Source: Ruegeria_C sp041537925
GTDB lineage: Bacteria > Pseudomonadota > Alphaproteobacteria > Rhodobacterales > Rhodobacteraceae
Length of the DNA stretch: 64,000 nt
NCBI RefSeq assembly: GCF_041537925.1
Contig: NZ_JBGOSH010000008.1
Coordinates: forward strand, 178,079-242,078
Reading direction: 5' to 3'
The notes under the pieces were generated by a model, which saw only the letters and a program-made list of their open reading frames with translations, was not told where the DNA came from and searched no databases. Positions within the stretch are counted from its first letter, which is position 1. Every line of letters begins with the position of its first letter. Shown here one piece after another: positions 32,033 to 41,425 of this stretch. Made by a program: the position numbers and the translations under genes.

Positions 32033-34315
32033 CTAACTACATTTAGAATGACCGCAATTGCGGCAGGTCATGCACCCCTCGACCATCTGCATGTCATACT
32101 GACCGCAACTTGGGCACGCCGGACCCCGTGGCGCGTCGGCATTGACGACTTGGGCCTGCGGGTCCGATTTCAAGCCCATGCCTTCGCCCTCAAGAAAGCC
32201 GATGGACACCATGTGTCGCTCGATCACGCCGCCAATCGCGGCAAGGATCGACGGGATGTACTTGCCTTGCACCCAGGCCCCGCCACGCGGGTCGAACACT
32301 GCTTTCAACTCTTCGACCACAAAGGACACATCGCCGCCACGCCGGAACACCGCCGAGATCATCCGGGTCAGGGCCAGAGTCCAGGCGTAGTGCTCCATGT
32401 TCTTGGAGTTGATGAAGACCTCGAAAGGCCGCCGCCGCCCGCCGATGACGATATCGTTGATGGTCAGGTAGATCGCATGCTCGCTATCGGGCCATTTCAG
32501 CTTGTAGGTGCTGCCCTCCAGCGCCTGCGGGCGGTCCAGCGGTTCGGACATATAGACCACCTCGCCGCCGTCGATGCTGTGCGGCGATACCGCGTTCTCG
32601 CCCGGCGCCGCGTCGGCACTTTCGCTCACTGTCAGAACCGAACCGGTCACGTCATTGGGCCGGTAGGTCGTGCAGCCCTTGCAGCCCTGATCCCAGGCCT
32701 GCATGTAGACATCCTTGAAATCCTCAAAACTGATGTCTTCCGGGCAATTGATGGTTTTCGAGATTGAGCTGTCGATCCATTTCTGCGCCGCAGCCTGCAT
32801 CCTGACATGCGCTGAAGGCGCCAGCGTCTGGGCATTTACGAAATGCTCGGGCAGGTCGGTATCGCCGAATTTGTCGCGCCAGAGCTGGACGGCATAATCG
32901 ACCACCTCTTCCTCGGTGCGCGAGCCGTCCTTTTGCAGCACCTTGCGCTTATAGGCATACGCAAAGACCGGCTCGATCCCCGAAGACACATTCCCTGCAT
33001 ACAGGCTGATCGTGCCGGTGGGCGCGATCGAGGTCAGCAACGCGTTGCGGATGCCGTGTTCGCGGATCGCATCGCGCACATCCTTGTCCATCGCCATCAT
33101 CGACCCGCTGGCCAGATACCCATCAGCGTCGAACAAGGGAAAGGCCCCCTTCTCGCGTGCCAAATCCACCGACGCCAGATAGGCGGCGCGGGCGATCGCG
33201 TGCAACCAGCGCTCGGTCTGACGCGCCGCCTCATCCGAGCCATAGCGCAGGCCCAGCATCAGCAGTGCGTCGGCAAGCCCGGTCACGCCCAGCCCGATCC
33301 GCCGCTTGGCCTGTGCCTCGGCGGCCTGGTCCGGCAGCGGGAATTTCGAGGTATCGACCACGTTGTCCATCATCCGGATCGCGGTCGCCACCAGCTCCTG
33401 CAGTGCGGTCTGGTCCAACTCGGCACCCGCCTCGAACGGGTCCGTCACCAGCCGCGCTAGGTTGATCGAGCCCAACAGGCAAGCCCCGTAGGGCGGCAGC
33501 GGTTGCTCGCCGCAGGGATTGGTGGCGGCAATGGTTTCCACATAGTTCAGATTGTTGGCCGTGTTGATCCGGTCGATGAAGATCACGCCCGGTTCGGCGT
33601 AGTCATAAGTCGACTGCATGATCTTGTTCCACAGGTCACGCGCCTGCACCGTGTGATAAACTCTGCCGTCAAATTGCAGCTCCCACGGGCCGTCCGCCTT
33701 GACCGCCTCCATGAAGGCATCCGTCACCAGGACCGAGACATTGAACATCCGCAACCGTGCCGGGTCGGATTTGGCGGTGATGAAATCCTCGATATCGGGG
33801 TGATCACAGCGCATCGTCGCCATCATCGCCCCGCGCCGGGATCCCGCGGACATGATCGTCCGGCACATGGCGTCCCACACATCCATGAAGCTGAGCGGAC
33901 CGGACGCATCCGCCGCCACGCCGGTAACCTCCGCGCCCTTGGGCCGGATGGTCGAGAAATCATAGCCGATGCCGCCGCCCTGCTGCATGGTCAGCGCGGC
34001 CTCTTTCAACATGTCGAATATGCCGCCCATGCTGTCGGGGATCGTCCCCATCACGAAACAGTTGAACAGCGTTACCTGCCGCGCGGTGCCGGCACCGGCC
34101 GTGATGCGACCGGCGGGCAGGTATTTGAAATCCTCCAGCGCCGCATAGAACCGGTCTTCCCACAAATCGGGGTCTTTCTCGACCTGTGCCAGATCGCGGG
34201 CGATGCGCCGCCAGGTGTCCTCGACCGTCTGGTCGATCGGCGTGCCATCCGCCTGTTTGAAGCGGTATTTCATATCCCAGATCTGTTCCGAGATGGGGGC
34301 GGCGAAACGGCTCAT
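32033..34315 (-). CDS. nrdJ: Adenosylcobalamin-dependent ribonucleotide reductase (class II)
   Basis: A 760-residue cytoplasmic enzyme reducing ribonucleotides to deoxyribonucleotides with adenosylcobalamin as radical source, independent of oxygen. Seen are the redox cysteine Cys86 (VTLFNCFVMG), the GGGIGYDFSTIRPKG loop, the radical cysteine in ATNPCGEQPLPPYGACLLGS, and the SIAPTGTISLYAG loop. A tail rich in CxxC pairs (ACPSCG, CMTCRNCGHSKC) delivers reducing equivalents or binds zinc. The ATG at 34315 has AGGA upstream and matches family N-termini; in-frame codons further upstream overlap the DUF1489 gene. The PduO-type adenosyltransferase at 62546 can supply the cofactor. Confidence 0.95.
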   Translation of the reverse strand: MSRFAAPISEQIWDMKYRFKQADGTPIDQTVEDTWRRIARDLAQVEKDPDLWEDRFYAALEDFKYLPAGRITAGAGTARQVTLFNCFVMGTIPDSMGGIFDMLKEAALTMQQGGGIGYDFSTIRPKGAEVTGVAADASGPLSFMDVWDAMCRTIMSAGSRRGAMMATMRCDHPDIEDFITAKSDPARLRMFNVSVLVTDAFMEAVKADGPWELQFDGRVYHTVQARDLWNKIMQSTYDYAEPGVIFIDRINTANNLNYVETIAATNPCGEQPLPPYGACLLGSINLARLVTDPFEAGAELDQTALQELVATAIRMMDNVVDTSKFPLPDQAAEAQAKRRIGLGVTGLADALLMLGLRYGSDEAARQTERWLHAIARAAYLASVDLAREKGAFPLFDADGYLASGSMMAMDKDVRDAIREHGIRNALLTSIAPTGTISLYAGNVSSGIEPVFAYAYKRKVLQKDGSRTEEEVVDYAVQLWRDKFGDTDLPEHFVNAQTLAPSAHVRMQAAAQKWIDSSISKTINCPEDISFEDFKDVYMQAWDQGCKGCTTYRPNDVTGSVLTVSESADAAPGENAVSPHSIDGGEVVYMSEPLDRPQALEGSTYKLKWPDSEHAIYLTINDIVIGGRRRPFEVFINSKNMEHYAWTLALTRMISAVFRRGGDVSFVVEELKAVFDPRGGAWVQGKYIPSILAAIGGVIERHMVSIGFLEGEGMGLKSDPQAQVVNADAPRGPACPSCGQYDMQMVEGCMTCRNCGHSKCS

Positions 34316-34435
34316 CGGCTGATTCCTGATACTGGTAGGGCGCTCTAATTTACCCAAATCCCGCGTCCGATGCCACAACAGTTTGAAGTTTCGCTCACAA
34401 ACACTACAATATAAGCTACTCTTGGGGGCGACTCT

Positions 34436-34867
34436 GTGGATAAGTATGTGAATCTCATCAAGCTGTCGGTCGGATCGGAAAGCGTCGAAACGCTGGCCGA
34501 CTGGCAACAGACCCGCGCCGCGCAGTCCGAAGACGGTCTGCCGCGCCATGTCACCCGAATGTGGCCCAAGCGCGAGGTGGAGATCCTCAAGGGCGGCTCG
34601 ATCTACTGGGTGATCAAGGGGCAGGTTCAATGCCGCCAGCGCATCCTGCGCATGGATGAGGTGATCGGCGCGGACGGTATCCGGCGCTGCGCCATCGTGC
34701 TCGACCCGGACCTGCACCGCACCCAAAGCGCCCAGAAACGCCCGTTTCAGGGCTGGCGTTACCTCAAGCCCGAGGATACCCCGCCCGATCTGCCGAAAAC
34801 CCGGCAATCCGAGGATGCCCTGCCCGATGATCTGAACCGGGCGTTGGCCGAAATCGGCGTGCTCTGA
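34436..34867 (+). CDS. DUF1489 family protein
   Basis: A 143-residue soluble protein of the DUF1489 family, common in Alphaproteobacteria and without known function. Conserved parts are VNLIKLSVGSESVETL, RMWPKREVEIL, GSIYWVIKGQVQCRQRIL and CAIVLDPDL. The GTG at 34436 follows a GGGGG-containing site; a second GTG four codons later would start directly at VNLIKL and is also plausible. It is divergent from nrdJ, 120 bases apart. Confidence 0.85.
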   Translation: MDKYVNLIKLSVGSESVETLADWQQTRAAQSEDGLPRHVTRMWPKREVEILKGGSIYWVIKGQVQCRQRILRMDEVIGADGIRRCAIVLDPDLHRTQSAQKRPFQGWRYLKPEDTPPDLPKTRQSEDALPDDLNRALAEIGVL

Positions 34868-34954
34868 CCCGCACAGAACCTGTGCAACCATCCGTGTTTT
34901 GTTGACCAGCGCACAACGCTATCCTGCTCCTGTGTCGTCAGAGGGAGCCGCGTC

Positions 34955-35404
34955 ATGACCCATTCCGCCTACTCCGACAGCGAAGTTCTGGAATTCCCCG
35001 GTGCCATCATACTTCGCATCCTGCTCAACGGCGATCAGACTGGCGGTGCGCTGGAAGTGTTCGAGGATATCGTGCAGCCTGGTGTTGGTCCGGGTCGCCA
35101 TATCCACCACCATCAGGATGAGACATTTTTCTTTCTGGACGGTGATTTCGAGGTCGAGATCGCAGGCGAACGCGGCAGGGTTGCGCCGGGCGATGTAGCC
35201 TTCATCCCGCGCGGCACCGAGCATGCCTTCAAGAATGTCGGAACCACTCCGGGACGCCTGCGCTACGTGTTCTCACCCGCTTACAGGATGGAGGCGATGT
35301 TCCGCGCGCTGCATGCCTCGTTGCAGAACGGCGCGATGGACGCGGATGTCATGGCCCGTATCGCGACGCAGCACGGGCAGGAATTCACCGGCCCGCCGCT
35401 CTAA
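34955..35404 (+). CDS. Cupin-domain protein
   Basis: A 149-residue protein with a single cupin_2 barrel: metal-binding motif 1 is GRHIHHHQDETFFFLDG (histidines plus glutamate) and motif 2 is GDVAFIPRGTEHAFKN with the last histidine. It could be a dioxygenase, isomerase or binding protein; nothing nearby fixes the substrate. It follows the DUF1489 gene by 87 bases on the same strand with AGAGGGAG upstream of the ATG, and its stop overlaps the convergent hisG stop by four bases. Confidence 0.85.
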   Translation: MTHSAYSDSEVLEFPGAIILRILLNGDQTGGALEVFEDIVQPGVGPGRHIHHHQDETFFFLDGDFEVEIAGERGRVAPGDVAFIPRGTEHAFKNVGTTPGRLRYVFSPAYRMEAMFRALHASLQNGAMDADVMARIATQHGQEFTGPPL

Positions 35405-36093
35405 AGCGCGATCCGGTCCAGAAGCTCGTCCAGCGTCTTGCGATCGGCACCCTGGCAAGGGGCCGCGCGGCTGCGCCAGAGCGTGGCCTGTGACCGCAAC
35501 ATCATCCCGTCGCTGAGGGTTTTCAGGTGGTTGGCCCGCAGGGTTTCTCCGGTCGAGGTGATGTCGGCAATCGCCTCGGCAGTCTCGTTCTTGACTGTGC
35601 CCTCGGTGGCCCCCTGGCTGTCGACCAGCGTGTAATCGGCCACCCCCGCCTCGGTCAGGAACTCTCGCACCAGACGGTGGTACTTGGTGGCGATGCGCAG
35701 GCGATGGCCATGGGTTGCGCGAAAGGTGGCAGCGGCGGCGTCAAGATCGCCCAGCGTGTCCACATCGACCCAGGCACGCGGCACCGCAAGGATCAGATCG
35801 GCCTGACCGAATCCCATCGGCGCAATCTGTTCCACCTGCTGTTCCCAGAGAGGCAGTTTCTCATGCACCAGATCGGTACCGGTGACGCCCAGATTGATCC
35901 GCCCCGCCGCCAGTTCGCGGGGAATCTCACCGGCGGACAGCAGCATCAGGGACATATTGCCGATCCCGTCCACGCGACCCGCATATTCCCGGTCCGACCC
36001 CGTGCGCGACAGTTCGATGCCGCGCTTTGCGAACCAGGCGAAGGCCTTGTCCATCAGGCGGCCCTTGGAAGGGACCCCAAGCTTGAGGCTCAT
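35401..36093 (-). CDS. hisG: ATP phosphoribosyltransferase, short form catalytic subunit
   Basis: A 230-residue HisG of the short (HisG_S) class, catalysing ATP + PRPP to phosphoribosyl-ATP, the first step of histidine synthesis. Family parts: LKLGVPSKGRLMDKA at the N-terminus, LGVTGTDLVHE, and the PRPP-binding LVDSQGATEGTVKNE in order. It lacks the C-terminal regulatory domain of long HisG and therefore needs HisZ, encoded directly upstream with a four-base overlap (ATGA). Feedback inhibition by histidine would act through the HisG-HisZ complex. Confidence 0.95.
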   Translation of the reverse strand: MSLKLGVPSKGRLMDKAFAWFAKRGIELSRTGSDREYAGRVDGIGNMSLMLLSAGEIPRELAAGRINLGVTGTDLVHEKLPLWEQQVEQIAPMGFGQADLILAVPRAWVDVDTLGDLDAAAATFRATHGHRLRIATKYHRLVREFLTEAGVADYTLVDSQGATEGTVKNETAEAIADITSTGETLRANHLKTLSDGMMLRSQATLWRSRAAPCQGADRKTLDELLDRIAL

Positions 36094-37178
36094 GACAGGC
36101 TCTCCTGCAGATCTAGGATCAGGCCAGGGCGCAAGATGCCGCCAACCGCCGGGATCTCTGCTCCGTCGCCCAAATAACGGGTCAGCGCGTCATAGCGCCC
36201 GCCAGTGGCCAGCGGCGGCAGATCGGGTCGGCCTTGAACATAAAAGCCAAAGACAAACCCGTCGTAATACTCCATCGAGGTGCGACCGTAGGAGGCTTCG
36301 AATTCTAGATGATCCACATCGACGCCACGCGCCGCTAGTGCCGTGATCCGCGCCTCCAGCCGGTCCAGCGCCTGTCCGATCGATGGCAGGTCGACGGCAA
36401 CATCGCGCAGGTGTTCCAGCGCAAAGGGCAGCGTCTCGCGAATGGCAAGCAAGGTTTCAAGCGCCGATAACTCCGTTTCCGAGATCGGCGGAGCGGCGTG
36501 ATCCGCACGTAACGCCGCGATCCGCGCTGTGATTTCGGCATGGGTGCGTTTACCGATCAGCGGAGCGTCCAACTCAACCTCGTCGCTGCCCGTCAGCAAT
36601 TCGGCGCGTGCGCCGCTGACCGGGCGCTGACCGCCGAACCGGTCCAGCAGGGTACGGAACCGGCGTGGCCGCCAGATATGCCGCATCAGTGCATGCTTGC
36701 GCCGCTCATCGGTTTTCAACCCCTCTACCGCGGCCATCAGAATGCCGATATCCCCGGTCGACGCCATCACCGGAACATCCGCCAGCGCCTGCGAGATCAG
36801 CGCAAACACCTCGGCATCGGCGCTGGCCGGGTCGGTGCGGTCGAACACCTCATAGCCCACCTGAATGAACTCGCTGGGACGGTCGGGGTCGTGTTCCTGC
36901 CGCCGGAACACCTCGCCCGAGTATGTGTAGCGGGCCGGTTCCGCGCCATCGGCCATGTGCATCTGAACAACCGGCACCGTGAAATCGGGGCGCAGCATTT
37001 GTTCGCCGCGCAACGCGTCCGAAGTCACATAGGCACGCGCGCGAATGTCCTCGCCATAGAGGTCCAGCAAAGCCTCAGCGGGTTGCAGAATTGCTGCTTC
37101 GACAACCCGTGCGCCCTCGGCCTCGAACCGGGCACGCAGGTCGGCGGCCCTGAGCAGCGTTTTAGCCCGGTCCGCCAT
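36090..37178 (-). CDS. hisZ: ATP phosphoribosyltransferase regulatory subunit
   Basis: A 362-residue HisZ, a histidyl-tRNA-synthetase-like protein without tRNA-charging activity that assembles with short HisG and makes it histidine-sensitive. It retains class II synthetase-like blocks such as GEQMLRPDFTVPVVQMH, ARYTYSGEVFRRQE, and late ASYGRTSMEYYDGFVFGFY and GGRYDALTRYLG. Its ATG overlaps the hisS stop (TGATG) and its stop overlaps the hisG start, so hisS-hisZ-hisG are translationally coupled. Longer in-frame extensions run into hisS and are rejected. Confidence 0.93.
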   Translation of the reverse strand: MADRAKTLLRAADLRARFEAEGARVVEAAILQPAEALLDLYGEDIRARAYVTSDALRGEQMLRPDFTVPVVQMHMADGAEPARYTYSGEVFRRQEHDPDRPSEFIQVGYEVFDRTDPASADAEVFALISQALADVPVMASTGDIGILMAAVEGLKTDERRKHALMRHIWRPRRFRTLLDRFGGQRPVSGARAELLTGSDEVELDAPLIGKRTHAEITARIAALRADHAAPPISETELSALETLLAIRETLPFALEHLRDVAVDLPSIGQALDRLEARITALAARGVDVDHLEFEASYGRTSMEYYDGFVFGFYVQGRPDLPPLATGGRYDALTRYLGDGAEIPAVGGILRPGLILDLQESLS

Positions 37179-38665
37179 CAGGCTTGCGTCGCCAGCATCG
37201 CGCGGACTTGCGCCACCAACTCGGCGCGCGGCGATTCGATCTGCGAGGGGCGTTCCTTCCACTCTTCCAGCGTCGCGCTTTCGGCCAGTTTCGCGCCCAG
37301 GATTAGGTCCTTGATCTGCACGATGCCATTTGCCTTTTCGTCACCACCCTCGATGATGGCGATGGGAGCGTTACGCTTGTCGGCATATTTGAGCTGGTTG
37401 CCGAAATTCTTCGGATTGCCCAGATAGACCTCGGCCCGGATGCCCGCATTGCGCAGCTCGGCCACCATGGCCTGATAATCGGCCATCCGGTCGCGATCCA
37501 TCACCGTCACCACAACCGGCCCGTCCGCCTCGGTCGTCAGGCGGCCTTTTTCACGCAGCGCAGCCAGCAACCGGTCAACACCGATCGAGACACCGGTTGC
37601 CGGCACTTCCTGCCCGGTGAACCGCTTGACCAGATCGTCATACCGCCCGCCGCCCGCGACCGAGCCAAATTGCCGCTTGCGGCCTTTTTCGTCGAGGATC
37701 TCGAAGGTGAGTTCGGCCTCGTAGACCGGCCCGGTGTAATAACCCAGCCCGCGCACGACCGAAGGGTCGATCTCGATGCGGTCCGGCCCGTAGCCGCCCG
37801 CCGATAGCAATTCACCGATCTGCTCCAGTTCCGCAATCCCGTCTGCGCCGGTTTTGCTGTCGCCCACCGCTGCGCGCAGATTCGCCAACGTCCCGGCCGC
37901 ATCCGCTGCTTTCGAGGTCAGGAAGGCGATCACCGGCTCAGCCTGATCCTCGCTCAGGCCCACACCGTCAATGAACGCGCCCGAGACATCCAGCCGCCCT
38001 TTGGTCAGCAATTCGCGCACACCCGTTTCGCCCACCTTGTCGAACTTATCGATGGTGCGCAGCACGTTGTCGCGGGCGCTGGCGTCATCGCCCAGCCCCA
38101 TTGCCTCAAGCACACCGTTCAACACCTTGCGGTTGTTTACCCGCACCAGATAGTCGCCGCGTGGGATGCCGACGGTTTCCAGAGTATCGCTGAGCATGGC
38201 GCAGATCTCGGCATCAGCGGCCATCGAAGCCGTGCCCACCGTATCCGCATCACATTGGTAGAACTGGCGATAGCGGCCCGGGCCGGGTTTCTCGTTGCGC
38301 CAGACCGGACCCATCGCGTAGCGGCGATAGGGGGTCGGCAGATCGTTGCGGTGCTGCGCATAGACCCGCGCCAGCGGCGCGGTCAGATCATAGCGTAGCG
38401 CCATCCAGTCGCCCTGCCCTTTTTCGTCGAATTCCTGCCAGGCAAAGACGCCCTCATTAGGGCGGTCAACGTCGGGCAGGAATTTCCCCAGCGCCTCGAC
38501 GGTCTCGACCGCGCTCGATTCCAGCGCCTCGAACCCGTAGCGATGATAGACCCCGGCAATGGCGCGCAGCATCTCGGTTCGCTGCGTCACCTCACCTCCG
38601 AAATAGTCGCGAAATCCTTTTGGGGTCACGGCCTTGGGGCGGGGCTGTTTCTTGGGCTTTGCCAT
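37178..38665 (-). CDS. hisS: Histidyl-tRNA synthetase
   Basis: A 495-residue class II aminoacyl-tRNA synthetase charging tRNA-His. Seen: KGFRDYFGGEVTQRTEML at the N-terminus, motif 2 in RYAMGPVWRNEKPGPGRYRQFYQCDAD (broken here only by my spacing), the histidine-A motif region LGYYTGPVYEAEL, motif 3 GGRYDDLVKRF with GVSIGVDRLL, and the anticodon-binding domain from about residue 390. The MAKPKKQPRPK start fits family members; a longer in-frame extension into the next gene's region lacks support. First gene of the hisS-hisZ-hisG operon. Confidence 0.95.
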   Translation of the reverse strand: MAKPKKQPRPKAVTPKGFRDYFGGEVTQRTEMLRAIAGVYHRYGFEALESSAVETVEALGKFLPDVDRPNEGVFAWQEFDEKGQGDWMALRYDLTAPLARVYAQHRNDLPTPYRRYAMGPVWRNEKPGPGRYRQFYQCDADTVGTASMAADAEICAMLSDTLETVGIPRGDYLVRVNNRKVLNGVLEAMGLGDDASARDNVLRTIDKFDKVGETGVRELLTKGRLDVSGAFIDGVGLSEDQAEPVIAFLTSKAADAAGTLANLRAAVGDSKTGADGIAELEQIGELLSAGGYGPDRIEIDPSVVRGLGYYTGPVYEAELTFEILDEKGRKRQFGSVAGGGRYDDLVKRFTGQEVPATGVSIGVDRLLAALREKGRLTTEADGPVVVTVMDRDRMADYQAMVAELRNAGIRAEVYLGNPKNFGNQLKYADKRNAPIAIIEGGDEKANGIVQIKDLILGAKLAESATLEEWKERPSQIESPRAELVAQVRAMLATQA

Positions 38666-38768
38666 CGGGGCATCCTTGGGGTGGTGGTTCCGGGCGCGGT
38701 CTAGCCGATGCCCCCTGCCGGGGCAAGTCACTGCACGGCCCCACCGCGCGGTCCTCCGGAAGGTCCGC

Positions 38769-39572
38769 TCAGATATCGGCGAAATCCCCCGACCTTCCCT
38801 TGCCCCCGGCAAAGCGCGCGGCACCTTCGCGGCTTTCCGCTTCGAACACGGCGGCAGAGGCCCATTCCCGGCGCAGCGCTTGTGCAAGTTCGGCAGGTGT
38901 GGGCCGGGCTGAAAGGTGATCGGCGCGCAGACAGCCTTGCGGAAAGCGGATCAGGTCCCGTGCCAGCGCGATGGCGGTGTCCAACGCCGCTCCCTGCGCG
39001 CAGGTATAGTTTGCAAAGCCGTTGGCCTGCGCTTCGTCTGCCTGAACGGGACGACCCGTCAGGATCAGGTCATTGGCCCGGCCCTGCCCGAGTATCGCGG
39101 GCAGCCGCACCGTTCCGCCATCCAGCAGCGGCACCCCCCAGCGGCGGCAGAAGACGCCCGTCACTGCGCCCTGTGCCATCACCCGCATGTCGCACCACGC
39201 GGCCAGTTCCATGCCGCCCGCGACGGCGGGACCTTCGATGGCAGCGATCACCGGCTTACTCAGCATCAACCGGGTCGGCCCCATCGGGCCGGGGCAGGGT
39301 TGCGCCATCGGGTCGGTCCAGCCTTGCGAAATGTCGAGGCTTTTGATCCATTCATCCGCCGCCCCAGATCCGGCGGCTTTCAGGTCGAACCCGGCGCAGA
39401 AATATCCGCCCGACCCGGTCAGGATCGCCACCAACTGGCTGGCATCCGCCTCAAACGCCAGAAATGCCTGATAAAGCGCCTGCGCCGTTTCCGGGTCCAC
39501 CGCGTTGCGCGCCTGGGCCCGGTCGATTGTGATGGTCGTGATTGCCGCGTTGCAGTCGATGATGACGCTCAT
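38769..39572 (-). CDS. Enoyl-CoA hydratase/isomerase family protein
   Basis: A 267-residue crotonase-fold protein. Oxyanion-hole segments are FCAGFDLKAAGSG (around residues 58-70) and AIEGPAVAGGMELAAWCDMRV (around 110-130). The canonical catalytic glutamate of the second site is replaced in the CRRWGVPLLDGGTVRLP region, where members of this family vary, so the reaction (hydratase, isomerase or hydrolase) is open. CoA-thioester substrate, cytoplasmic. The ATG at 39572 is chosen because MSVIIDCNAAITTITIDR is the typical first strand. It lies 103 bases upstream of hisS on the same strand. Confidence 0.88.
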   Translation of the reverse strand: MSVIIDCNAAITTITIDRAQARNAVDPETAQALYQAFLAFEADASQLVAILTGSGGYFCAGFDLKAAGSGAADEWIKSLDISQGWTDPMAQPCPGPMGPTRLMLSKPVIAAIEGPAVAGGMELAAWCDMRVMAQGAVTGVFCRRWGVPLLDGGTVRLPAILGQGRANDLILTGRPVQADEAQANGFANYTCAQGAALDTAIALARDLIRFPQGCLRADHLSARPTPAELAQALRREWASAAVFEAESREGAARFAGGKGRSGDFADI

Positions 39573-39665
39573 GCTGATCCTCCCTGTCCGCGCGCTCCGG
39601 CCATGTGGCTCTGGCAAGTGCGGTAATGCCTCTGTATCACGATGGAAACGCCAAGGAGCCCGCCC

Positions 39666-39860
39666 ATGCAACATCTTGAAGAACAGATCGCCCATCTGAC
39701 CAAGACCGTCGACGAGATGAGCGCGATCGTGGCGCGCCAGCAGACCGAGATCGACCGGCTGACCCACCGGGTCCAGATGCTGATGGAACGCGAGGCGGGT
39801 CGCGAACAGGATGCCAGCGGCGGCGTAGTGATCGGAGACGAGCGGCCGCCGCATTACTGA
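39666..39860 (+). CDS. slyX: SlyX family protein
   Basis: A 64-residue protein that is almost entirely a coiled coil (LEEQIAHLTKTVDEM, IVARQQTEIDRLTHRVQML) and ends in ERPPHY, the conserved PPHY tail of the SlyX family. Its role is unknown in all bacteria. The ATG at 39666 is preceded by GGAG; an ATG eight codons upstream would add a proline-rich leader not seen in the family. It is divergent from the enoyl-CoA hydratase gene. Confidence 0.85.
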   Translation: MQHLEEQIAHLTKTVDEMSAIVARQQTEIDRLTHRVQMLMEREAGREQDASGGVVIGDERPPHY

Positions 39861-39934
39861 CGGCCCAGGGCTTCCCATAGGGCCTCGTCGCCACCTATGG
39901 TCAGGAAACCACCGCATCACTCGGAGGCTGAGCC

Positions 39935-40603
39935 ATGCCAACCCTGTTATTGACCGGATTTGAGGCCTTCGGTACCACTCCGGTCAATCCCGCCGAGCAA
40001 GTGGCGCGCCACCTCGATGGTGAAACAGTGGCCGGTCTGACGATCTTGTCGCGGATCATCCCCAACAGCTTTTTCGAATGTATCGACGTTGTGAAAGACG
40101 CAATTGCAGAGCTGCGCCCCGAAGCGGTTGTCATGATGGGGGAATTCGGCGGGCGGGCGATGGTCACCGTTGAACGCATCGCGCAGAACCTCAATGACGG
40201 CGCCCGCTATGGGTTGCGTGACAATGCAGGTAAGCTGTTGCAGGACGTGATGACGGTGCCGGACGGGCCGGTGGCCTATCGCGCGACCTTGCCGATCCGC
40301 GCCATGGTGCACAACATGCGCGCCGCCGGGATACCGTCGGATATCTCGGACGCGCCGGGCACCTTCTGCTGCAACCACCTGATGTATGGCATCCTGCATC
40401 ACCTGGCTGAATCCGGATCCGAGATCCGCGCCGGTTGGGTTCACCTGCCGCACCTGCCCGAAGTGGCCGCTCTGGTGCAGAACCTCGGCGTGCCCAGCAT
40501 GTCGATCGACACCGCAGCCGTCGCGCTGCGCGCGGGCATTGAGGCGATCGCCGATCACCCCACGGACACAGATGAGGTTTCGCCTTCACGGCTACAGAAT
40601 TGA
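39935..40603 (+). CDS. pcp: Pyroglutamyl-peptidase I
   Basis: A 222-residue cysteine peptidase (C15) that removes N-terminal pyroglutamate from peptides in the cytoplasm. The triad is visible as Glu80 (VTVERIAQN), Cys146 (PGTFCCNHLMYG) and His170 (GWVHLPHLP), with the N-terminal LLTGFEAFGTTPVNPA motif. Length is standard. It follows slyX by 74 bases on the same strand and converges on the DUF1194 gene. Confidence 0.92.
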   Translation: MPTLLLTGFEAFGTTPVNPAEQVARHLDGETVAGLTILSRIIPNSFFECIDVVKDAIAELRPEAVVMMGEFGGRAMVTVERIAQNLNDGARYGLRDNAGKLLQDVMTVPDGPVAYRATLPIRAMVHNMRAAGIPSDISDAPGTFCCNHLMYGILHHLAESGSEIRAGWVHLPHLPEVAALVQNLGVPSMSIDTAAVALRAGIEAIADHPTDTDEVSPSRLQN

Positions 40604-40632
40604 TTTTCAGGTAACGTGGTTGGGATTGCGCC

Positions 40633-41352
40633 TTATCGCCGGGCGAATTGCGGCGCCGGGATTTCCTTCAGCAGTTTGCGCTTCATGGCCTGTTCGTAAT
40701 CCTCGAAGCCCAACGCAACCTCAACAAACGCGCCGGGGCCGCGAATGACCTTTTCCAGATAATAGTCGATGACACTTGCATCACCGGTGTCGATCACCAA
40801 CCCGTTGACCGTGATACCCGCCGACGGAAAGTGCCGATAGGCGCTTTCGGGGGGATATCCGTGATTGTTTGCACCATCCCCCGAAATATCCAGTACCAGA
40901 CGCGCACAGGCCGAAACCTTGCTGAGTTTCGTGGTGCCAAAGCCAATCGCTGCCCCCAGCGCGGTGGGGTAGTCGTCATTCACACGGCTATGTCCAAGCA
41001 GACGCGCCGCGAAGCCCGCCAGTTCCGCCTCGCTTGCGATCGCGCTCCACGGGGCGATGGTGGCTTGCTGGGTCTCGCCGCTCCATTCGTAGGCCATCAG
41101 CATCACAGTGCCCCGGTGGGCAAGGATCAGGGCGCGGATCTCTTCATCCTGCAGCGCTGCGGCAAGACCCACCCGCTGCTGCTCATACTCGATCTCATCA
41201 ACACTGGTTGAAATATCGAGCGCAAACGCCAAAGCGAGAGAGCACTCAGGCATCGAACCACCCTGAGCCTTTGCGCCCCCCGACAGTATCGAGAGCATAG
41301 TGGCCAATAACGCGATTGAGCTCCTCAAAATCCGGCTCCTGCAGCGGGGCAT
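40633..41352 (-). CDS. DUF1194 family protein, von Willebrand A-like
   Basis: A 239-residue exported protein with a signal peptide (hydrophobic IALLATMLSILSGGAKA, AKA-Q site near residue 29). The mature part is vWFA-like: the metal-site motif appears as ALDISTSVDEIEYEQQ (DxSxS), followed by threonine and aspartate positions in SRVNDDYPTALGAAI and DISGDGANN. DUF1194 proteins are frequent in Alphaproteobacteria, are periplasmic, and have no known role. The gene lies 73 bases after the start of dnaE's stop region on the same strand. Confidence 0.87.
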   Translation of the reverse strand: MPRCRSRILRSSIALLATMLSILSGGAKAQGGSMPECSLALAFALDISTSVDEIEYEQQRVGLAAALQDEEIRALILAHRGTVMLMAYEWSGETQQATIAPWSAIASEAELAGFAARLLGHSRVNDDYPTALGAAIGFGTTKLSKVSACARLVLDISGDGANNHGYPPESAYRHFPSAGITVNGLVIDTGDASVIDYYLEKVIRGPGAFVEVALGFEDYEQAMKRKLLKEIPAPQFARR

Positions 41353-41425
41353 CCGCAGAACTCAGCCTAGCATCGCGCGACCGGAAAGTCGATTTGCGCC
41401 CCGCCCGGAAAGAGACACAGGATGG

